From: Massilia sp. H6
GTDB taxonomy: Bacteria > Pseudomonadota > Gammaproteobacteria > Burkholderiales > Burkholderiaceae_D
Direction: 5' to 3'
Assembly (NCBI RefSeq): GCF_024802625.1
Contig: NZ_CP103371.1
Coordinates: 2,666,001-2,730,000 of the forward strand
Length of the DNA stretch: 64,000 nt
Position numbers and translations under genes: made by a program. Shown here piece after piece: positions 58,723-64,000 of the stretch. The notes beneath the pieces are model-generated. The model searched no databases. It had not been told where the DNA came from and saw only the letters and a list, made by a program, of their open reading frames with translations. Each line of letters opens with the position of its first letter. The stretch's first letter is position 1.

Positions 58723-60420
58723 TTACTTCCTGCTGGAGGCGAGCCGCAAGTGCGAGCGCTCGCGAAGGCGGCGCTCTCTGGGCTGATCCCGCGCCGGGGT
58801 CGCCTGGGGAGCGCCGCTTTCCTTTTGCGGCGTGACCGGCGCCGGCGCTGCAGTCGCGGTTGCGTCGAGCCGAAAGGCCGCCACCGAGCGTGACAGCGCC
58901 AGGGCCTGCATCTGCAGCGTGCGCGCCGCTGCCGCGGCTTCTTCGACCAGCGCGCAGTTCTGGTGGGTGACCTCGTCCATCCTGACGATGGCCTGGCTGA
59001 CGTGGGCCAGCCCGTTGGCCTGGCCTGCGCTGGCGCTGCCGATGCTGTCGACGATGTCTTCGACCGCGCGCACCGAACTGGCGATCTGCGCCATGTTGCT
59101 GCCGGCGTCCAGCGCGCACTCGGTGCAGCCCTCGATCTCGGCCACCGATCGAATCGCCAGCTCGCGCACTTCGCGCGCGGCCCCGGCCGCGCGCTGCGCC
59201 AGCGCCCTGACTTCGCCCGCCGCCTCGACAAAACTGGTGCCATCCTGCGCGCCGACGCCACTTCGGGCTGCTTCCAGCGCCGCATTGAGCGCCAGCGCGC
59301 CCGCCTCGCTGGCCAGAGCGTCGATCACGCTGGCTACTTCCGCGGCCCGCAGCGCGCCCTCTTTCACCGTCGCCATCGTAGCCGCCATGCGCAGGGCCGT
59401 AAGTCCGCCCTGGCGTGCACTGGTCGACACCGATTGCGCCAGCTGGTTGGCCGCGCGCGCGCTCGTTGCGGTAACCGCCACGGTATCGGCCAGCTCCTGC
59501 ATCGACGCTGCCGTCGCTTCGAGCGAGCGGCTGCGAAACACCGAGCGGCTATTGAGGTTCAGGCTGCCCAGGCTGATCTCGCGCGAGGTGTTGCCGATCG
59601 TACGGGCCGATTCGAGCACGGTGCGCAGCGTGCCGCTGAGGTTGCGGATGCCGGCATCGAGCGCGCGCGAGGTCTCGCCGATCTCGTCGTCGCCATACTC
59701 GCGGGCCTGGATGGTCAGGTCGCCGCTCGCCAGGCCCAGCGCAGCCGCGCCGATGCCGCGGATTTCTAGCAGCAACGCCCGCCGCACCGCCATCGTGATC
59801 GCCAGCGAGACCGCGACCGCCAGCAGGATCAGCACCGGCATCAGCCCGGCGATGATGCGAAAGTCGGCGGCGGCGCTGCTCGATGCCTGCTCGGACAGGT
59901 CGCGCTCCAGGCTGGCCAGCAGCGTCATGCGCTCCGCCATCGCAGCGAACGCGGCTTCGGGTTTGATCATGGCGGCCGCTCCGATGGTCTGGTCGGCCTG
60001 CGCCAGCTCGACCGCTTCGCGCGCCTTGGCAACGTAGGCACGGTGGGCCTGGGCTGCCTGCGCCACATGGCGGCGTTCGGCACTGCCCGGCTGCGTCAGG
60101 CGCGCCAGCTCGACGAAGGAACGCTCGATGGCGGCATGCTGGCGGTGAATCTGTGTAATTAGCAGCTCGATGCGGGCACGCGAGAAGCTGCTGCTGATCC
60201 AGGTCAGCAGCTTGTAGGTGTCGGCGTGCACGCGCTGCGCCTGCGCCACCAGCTCGGTGGTGCTGCGCATCTGCACCGCGCGCGGGCCAACGATGGTTTG
60301 GAGCGATTGGTGCTGGCGCACCATCGCGTAATAGGCGCTGCTCGACAGGATCACCAGTAATAGCAGCACCACGCCGGGCGCCAGCAGCAGCTTGGGGCCG
60401 ATCTTCAGGCGCGATAACAT
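58723..60420 (-). CDS. Methyl-accepting chemotaxis-like protein with atypical hairpin tip
   Basis: A 565-residue protein: membrane helix (about 8-33), periplasmic helical sensor (about 34-190), second membrane helix (about 192-214), HAMP, then a long cytoplasmic coiled coil. The signalling tip reads ASEAGALALNAALEAARSGVGAQDGTSFVEAAGEVRALAQR. The core LNAALEAAR and GEVRALA are kept, but the usual QTNLL and GEQGRGFAVV parts are altered and about three residues are added. CheA/CheW contact may be changed. No C-terminal CheR/CheB pentapeptide is present. No good ribosome-binding site precedes the ATG; a 25-codon ORF ends 3 nt upstream. Confidence 0.88.
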   Translation of the reverse strand: MLSRLKIGPKLLLAPGVVLLLLVILSSSAYYAMVRQHQSLQTIVGPRAVQMRSTTELVAQAQRVHADTYKLLTWISSSFSRARIELLITQIHRQHAAIERSFVELARLTQPGSAERRHVAQAAQAHRAYVAKAREAVELAQADQTIGAAAMIKPEAAFAAMAERMTLLASLERDLSEQASSSAAADFRIIAGLMPVLILLAVAVSLAITMAVRRALLLEIRGIGAAALGLASGDLTIQAREYGDDEIGETSRALDAGIRNLSGTLRTVLESARTIGNTSREISLGSLNLNSRSVFRSRSLEATAASMQELADTVAVTATSARAANQLAQSVSTSARQGGLTALRMAATMATVKEGALRAAEVASVIDALASEAGALALNAALEAARSGVGAQDGTSFVEAAGEVRALAQRAAGAAREVRELAIRSVAEIEGCTECALDAGSNMAQIASSVRAVEDIVDSIGSASAGQANGLAHVSQAIVRMDEVTHQNCALVEEAAAAARTLQMQALALSRSVAAFRLDATATAAPAPVTPQKESGAPQATPARDQPRERRLRERSHLRLASSRK

Positions 60421-60423
60421 AGC

Positions 60424-60501
60424 TCAGGCCGCCCGCGGGACGATCGCCAGGACAGCGCAGGGGAGTGTAAAGTCCGGAAAAGGAGTGCGGTAGGTGTGCA
60501 T
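60424..60501 (-). CDS. 25-residue leader ORF upstream of chemoreceptor
   Basis: An ATG (60501) preceded by GGGAGG (60511-60506, spacing 4 nt) opens a 25-codon frame, MHTYRTPFPDFTLPCAVLAI followed by VPRAA. It ends TGA three nucleotides before the chemoreceptor ATG. The chemoreceptor has no Shine-Dalgarno of its own, so its translation may depend on ribosomes finishing this frame. The peptide matches nothing I know. It is too short for statistical support and rests on RBS and spacing. Confidence 0.5.
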   Translation of the reverse strand: MHTYRTPFPDFTLPCAVLAIVPRAA

Positions 60502-60511
60502 GATGCCTCCC

Positions 60512-60721
60512 TGAGTGAAGCGTGCTTAATTTCCTGAACGCATTGAACGAATCTACGCGCTTCAAAACGACGACATTTTGAGGTAGCGCATAATCGGCCG
60601 GAAGTCTTTCGATGCGAGCAACACCCCCTGCGTGTCAAACGGCGCACCCATCCAGCAGATTTGGCAGTGCCGCCTGCAGCGCTTCGGGCATTGGCCGGTC
60701 GGCTACGGTTACACTAGCGGG
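60512..60721. other. Intergenic region between chemoreceptor leader and DUF3108 gene
   Basis: This 210-nt divergent spacer should hold promoters for both sides. I see no clear gene. A TACACT hexamer (60709-60714) near the DUF3108 start could be a -10, but no -35 at a proper distance is visible. Nothing else stands out. Confidence 0.4.
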
Positions 60722-61699
60722 ATGAACTTCGCCGCCTTCTGCGGCCGGCATCGGCGCCTGGCGGCCCTGTGCGGGCTGTCCCTGCTGCTCCACCTGCTCG
60801 CGCTTGCGCTTTTCGAGCCGCGCATCGCGTCACCGCCGCCGCTCGATGGCAGGTCGGGGCTGAGGGTGCGGCTGGCTGCAGCGGCTTCTTCCGCACCAGA
60901 TCTGGCACCCGAGAGCATGCCTGAGCCAGCGCCGCAGTCCGAACAAGCGTCCCAACGGGCGTTCCAACGGGCCCCCGTTCAGACGCCCGAACCCGCGTCC
61001 GCCCCGGTCCAACCGGCGCCGCCGGCCGCCGGCGGGCCGGCGGCCGGCGCCGAACCGGTCCAGGTGCCAAGCCGCTACCGGGTCGCCGTGCCGCCCAGCG
61101 TAACGCTGTCCTACGACGTGATCACGGCTGCCGGAACGCAGGGCGAGGCAAGGCTTGCATGGGAAACCGATGGGGTGCAGTACCGGCTGGCGCTCGATGG
61201 CGTCGCCGGAAACGTCGAGAGCGAAGGCGGTACCGACGACGCTGGCCTGGCGCCCGCGCGCGCCAGCTACCGCCAGGGAAGCGGCCGCGCCACGATCGCC
61301 TTCGACCGCGAGCGCCAGGCGATAGTTCTGGAGAGTCTTGGCCGCAGCGTGCCGGACCTGCCGGGCAGCCAGGATGGTGCGACGGTACTAATGCAGCTGG
61401 CCGGCATTGCGCTGGCCGATCCCGACCAGATGCAGGAAGCGGTCGAGATCTATGTCGGGCGTGCGGGAGGTGCCGCGGTAGAACGCTATCAGTTGCTCGG
61501 CAGGGAGCAGCTGGCGACGCCAGCCGGCATGCTCGATACGCTAAGGCTGGTCCGCGCCGCCCCGGCCGGGGCGCTGCGCCTGGAACTATGGCTGGCGCCG
61601 GGCGAAGGCTGGCTGCCGGTGCAGCTGCGCACGACCGCGCCGGATGGCAGCGTGCGCACGCAGGTGGTCAAGGCGATACAGCGTGCGCCGGCGCTCTAG
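60722..61699 (+). CDS. DUF3108 domain-containing protein
   Basis: A 325-residue protein with one N-terminal membrane helix (LAALCGLSLLLHLLALALF), a Pro/Ala/Gln-rich linker (about 50-110) and a C-terminal DUF3108 beta domain. That domain has VTLSYDVITAAGTQGEARLAWETDG, ASYRQGSGRATIAFDRERQAI and ELWLAPGEGWLPVQLRTTAPDGS. Such proteins are anchored in the inner membrane with the domain in the periplasm; a role in the envelope is likely but unproven. The TonB-like layout (helix, Pro linker, periplasmic domain) is notable. The ATG at 60722 starts the membrane segment. Confidence 0.85.
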   Translation: MNFAAFCGRHRRLAALCGLSLLLHLLALALFEPRIASPPPLDGRSGLRVRLAAAASSAPDLAPESMPEPAPQSEQASQRAFQRAPVQTPEPASAPVQPAPPAAGGPAAGAEPVQVPSRYRVAVPPSVTLSYDVITAAGTQGEARLAWETDGVQYRLALDGVAGNVESEGGTDDAGLAPARASYRQGSGRATIAFDRERQAIVLESLGRSVPDLPGSQDGATVLMQLAGIALADPDQMQEAVEIYVGRAGGAAVERYQLLGREQLATPAGMLDTLRLVRAAPAGALRLELWLAPGEGWLPVQLRTTAPDGSVRTQVVKAIQRAPAL

Positions 61700-61738
61700 C
61701 CGGCGTGCTGGCTGCCGTCCGAGCCGGCCCGGCCTGGT

Positions 61739-63412
61739 TCAGGCCAGTTTGGCCGCGTGCTCGCGGGTGGCATGGAAGGTCAGCTTGGGCCAGCGCTCCT
61801 GGGTCAGCCGCAGGTTCACGCCCGAGGTGGCGAGAAACGCCAGGTTGCCGGCTGCGTCATAGGCGACCTGGTGGCCGAGCTGGTTCTCGAAGTCGGACAG
61901 CGACTTTTTATCCTCGCTCGACACCCAGCGCGCGCTGCTGATGCTGCTGCTCTCGAACACGGCGTCCACACCATACTCGTTGAGCAGGCGGCTGGCCACG
62001 ACTTCGAACTGCAGCACGCCCACCGCGCCCAGGATCAGGTCCGAGCCCAGCACCGGCTTGAACACCTGCACCGCCCCTTCTTCACCCAGCTGCTGCAGGC
62101 CCTTGTGGAGCTGTTTCACCTTGAGCGGATTGCGGATGCGCACGGTGCGGAACAGGTCCGGGGCAAAGTACGGAATGCCGGTGAAGGTCAGCGCTTCGCC
62201 TTCGGAGAAGCTGTCGCCGATCTGCATGTTGCCGTGGTTCGGCAAGCCGATGATGTCGCCGGCGTAGGCTTCCTCGACCTGTTCCCGGCTCGACGCCATG
62301 AAGGTCACCACCGAAGAGAGCTTGACGTCGCGTCCCAGGCGCAGGTGCTTGACCTTCATGCCTCTCTCGAAACGCCCCGAGCATACCCGCAGGAAGGCGA
62401 TGCGGTCGCGGTGGGCCGGGTCCATGTTGGCCTGGATCTTGAAGACGAAGCCGGTGAATGGCTGCTCGTCCGGTTTGACCGAACGCACGGTGGCATCGCG
62501 CTCGCGCGGGGCCGGCGCCCAGTCGACCAGCGCCGACAGGATCTCGCGCACACCGAAGTTGTTGATTGCCGAACCGAAGAACACCGGGGTCTGCACGCCC
62601 GACAGGAAGCGCTCAAGGTCGAAGGTATGCGAGGCGCCGTGCACCAGTTCGACCTCCATCTTGAGCTGCTCGATCTCGAGCGGGAACATCTCGGCCAGCT
62701 TCGGATTGTCGATGCCCTTGACGATTTCGAAGGCGCCGTCGGCTTTTTCTTCGCCCGCCTTGAACAGCATGATCTCGTCCTTGAGCAGGTGGTATACACC
62801 GCGGAAGTTCTTGCCCATGCCGATCGGCCAGGTCACCGGCGCGCACTCGATCTTCAGCACCGATTCGACTTCGTCGAGAAGCTCCAGTGGATCGCGGGTT
62901 TCGCGGTCCATCTTGTTCATGAAGGTCACGATCGGGGTATCGCGCATGCGGCATACGCCGAGCAGCTTGATGGTCTGCTCTTCCACGCCCTTGGCCGCGT
63001 CGATCACCATCAGCGCCGAGTCGACCGCGGTCAGCACGCGGTAGGTGTCTTCCGAAAAGTCCTGGTGGCCGGGGGTGTCGAGCAGGTTGACCACGTGGTC
63101 GCGGAACTCGAACTGCATCACCGAGGATGCAACCGAGATGCCGCGCTGCTTCTCGATATCCATCCAGTCCGAGGTCGCGTGGCGGCCGCTCTTGCGGCCC
63201 TTGACGGTGCCGGCGAGCTGGATCGCGCCCGAGAACAGCAACAGTTTCTCGGTCAGAGTGGTCTTGCCGGCATCCGGGTGGGAAATGATGCCGAAGGTGC
63301 GACGGCGCGCCACTTCTCGCGGAATCAGGCCATCCTGGCTTCTGGCCTGGGTAGGGGCGTTGGCCGCGTCAGCTGCGCTGTCGTCGGCGGTAATTTCGGT
63401 ATCGTTGGACAT
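61739..63412 (-). CDS. prfC: Peptide chain release factor 3
   Basis: A 557-residue GTPase that removes RF1/RF2 from ribosomes after termination. G motifs: [23 protein letters not shown] (P-loop), [25 protein letters not shown] and [12 protein letters not shown]. Domain 2 ([22 protein letters not shown]) and domain 3 ([22 protein letters not shown]) are complete. The ATG at 63412 begins [11 protein letters not shown], giving an acidic tail of about 30 residues before the GTPase domain. Confidence 0.97.
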   Translation of the reverse strand: MSNDTEITADDSAADAANAPTQARSQDGLIPREVARRRTFGIISHPDAGKTTLTEKLLLFSGAIQLAGTVKGRKSGRHATSDWMDIEKQRGISVASSVMQFEFRDHVVNLLDTPGHQDFSEDTYRVLTAVDSALMVIDAAKGVEEQTIKLLGVCRMRDTPIVTFMNKMDRETRDPLELLDEVESVLKIECAPVTWPIGMGKNFRGVYHLLKDEIMLFKAGEEKADGAFEIVKGIDNPKLAEMFPLEIEQLKMEVELVHGASHTFDLERFLSGVQTPVFFGSAINNFGVREILSALVDWAPAPRERDATVRSVKPDEQPFTGFVFKIQANMDPAHRDRIAFLRVCSGRFERGMKVKHLRLGRDVKLSSVVTFMASSREQVEEAYAGDIIGLPNHGNMQIGDSFSEGEALTFTGIPYFAPDLFRTVRIRNPLKVKQLHKGLQQLGEEGAVQVFKPVLGSDLILGAVGVLQFEVVASRLLNEYGVDAVFESSSISSARWVSSEDKKSLSDFENQLGHQVAYDAAGNLAFLATSGVNLRLTQERWPKLTFHATREHAAKLA

Positions 63413-63496
63413 AGTCGAGCCTTGCGTGGCGGCCCTTGAAAGAAAACCCTCGATTTTACCGATTCCCGGCCCGCCCGTGCAAGAAGATTCACGCAT

Positions 63497-63522
63497 GCGG
63501 CCGCCCCGGATGGGACGGCCGC
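63497..63522 (-). terminator. Hairpin downstream of pilY1-like gene
   Basis: GCGGCCG and CGGCCGC with an inner CCC/GGG pair form a compact GC hairpin about 50 nt after the pilY1 stop, before prfC on the same strand. There is no continuous U-tract (TCTTCTT lies further on), so termination is likely but weak. Confidence 0.5.
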
Positions 63523-63571
63523 GTCGTGGTTCAGGTGCGAACTGCGCCCGATTCAAGCGATTTGCGCAGCA

Positions 63572-64000
63572 CTACTCCCGCACACGCCGCCAGCCGGCGC
63601 GACGGGTCGGCATGGTCGATGCCGGATTGTGGTCCTTGGTAACGGTCTTGCCATCGGCCGTCGTCGCGATGGTCTTGGTCTCGCCATTGGGCAGGCCGAT
63701 ATTGATGAAGCCGACCACCGCCGAATTGTTCGACAGCGTCGAGCCGGCGATCTCGCGCACCGGCTTGGCCGTGCACAGGTCGAGCTCGTAGATATTGCTG
63801 GTGCCGCCCACCGAACAGGCCGACGACGAACTGGGCACATTGGTCACGGTGGTCAGGGTGCCCAGTACGATCTTCGGGTCCAGATTGACCCGCTCGCCCC
63901 CGTTACGGTCGAAGTCCACATACCAGCCGGCCTGCGAGCCAAGGTCGACGTTGGCGCCGGCAATGGTATAAGTGTCGCCCCCTGCGCCCGTGGTCTTGGT
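63572..64000 (-). CDS. pilY1: PilY1-type IV pilus assembly/adhesin protein, C-terminal end (partial)
   Basis: An open frame of 142 codons enters from the right edge and ends at 63572. It reads TYTIAGANVDLGSQAGWYVDF, then DRNGGERVNLDPKIVLGTLTTVTNVP, and closes HNPASTMPTRRAGWRRVRE. The phrase W(Y/F)xDF..sGERV..dP....G.l.f.TN.P, with two Cys about 15 residues apart, is the end of the PilY1 beta-propeller. PilY1 is a large pilus-tip adhesin and calcium-binding protein needed for pilus extension. Only the C-terminal part is seen, so other pilin genes should lie beyond the edge. Confidence 0.82.
   Translation of the reverse strand, partial: TKTTGAGGDTYTIAGANVDLGSQAGWYVDFDRNGGERVNLDPKIVLGTLTTVTNVPSSSSACSVGGTSNIYELDLCTAKPVREIAGSTLSNNSAVVGFINIGLPNGETKTIATTADGKTVTKDHNPASTMPTRRAGWRRVRE

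Noticed and set aside
60661..60676. Sigma-54 promoter-like TTGGCAGTGCCGCCTGC before the DUF3108 gene
   Set aside because: The GG and GC are 11 nt apart instead of 10 and the -12 element is poor.

Overview
This window looks like a contiguous chromosomal segment of a high-GC betaproteobacterium, most likely Oxalobacteraceae (Massilia/Telluria/Duganella type). That placement rests on gene order and protein character, not on a database search. The evidence is the unbroken rpsB-tsf-pyrH-frr-uppS-cdsA-dxr-rseP-bamA-skp-lpxD-fabZ-lpxA-lpxB-rnhB-trmH run, the smc-zipA-ligA-galU-def run, the divergent ppsA/ppsR pair, and a gcvTHP operon behind a tandem glycine riboswitch. I see no tRNA, rRNA, CRISPR array, prophage or intact insertion sequence.

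Left part (1-16 kb): the 3' end of smpB, a Bcr/CflA-type drug exporter, and a stand-alone signal peptidase I. Next is an iron-uptake block: a TonB-dependent siderophore receptor divergent from a PepSY membrane protein and a coupled 60-residue membrane protein, with Fur-like boxes over the shared promoter. It is followed by an NfeD/SPFH membrane pair, PEP synthase and its regulatory kinase, and a nitric-oxide/c-di-GMP block. In that block an H-NOX sensor is fused by a GTGA overlap to a GAF-GGDEF-EAL protein, which converges on a REC-EAL response regulator. The space between the two is filled with palindromic 'AGGGTCAGAGTCGAATT' repeats.

Centre (15.4-31 kb, all minus strand): translation (rpsB, tsf, frr), UMP kinase, undecaprenyl-PP, CDP-diglyceride and isoprenoid synthesis, site-2 protease, outer-membrane assembly (bamA, skp) and lipid A synthesis (lpxD, fabZ, lpxA, lpxB), then rnhB and trmH. 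Internal hairpin terminators after rpsB and tsf probably set the relative output of the first genes. Going right, the divergent plus strand carries map, glnD, an rRNA pseudouridine synthase, exonuclease III and a LysE exporter. A secreted GH31 glycosidase and a DUF885 peptidase follow, facing apart.

Right part (41.7-64 kb): def-galU-ligA-zipA-smc-DUF1631 read leftward, many joined by ATGA overlaps. LigA carries an apparent duplication of its helix-hairpin-helix module. Then come a small Gly/Ser-rich protein, a stand-alone ClpP-like protein, the glycine riboswitch and gcvTHP. They are followed by a chemoreceptor with an atypical hairpin tip preceded by a 25-codon leader ORF, a DUF3108 protein, prfC, and the 3' end of a PilY1-like gene running off the window.

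Most of the window is conserved housekeeping. The parts most worth a second look are the H-NOX/c-di-GMP block with its repeats, the unusual chemoreceptor with its leader ORF, the enlarged LigA, and several unexplained perfect dyads in intergenic DNA.
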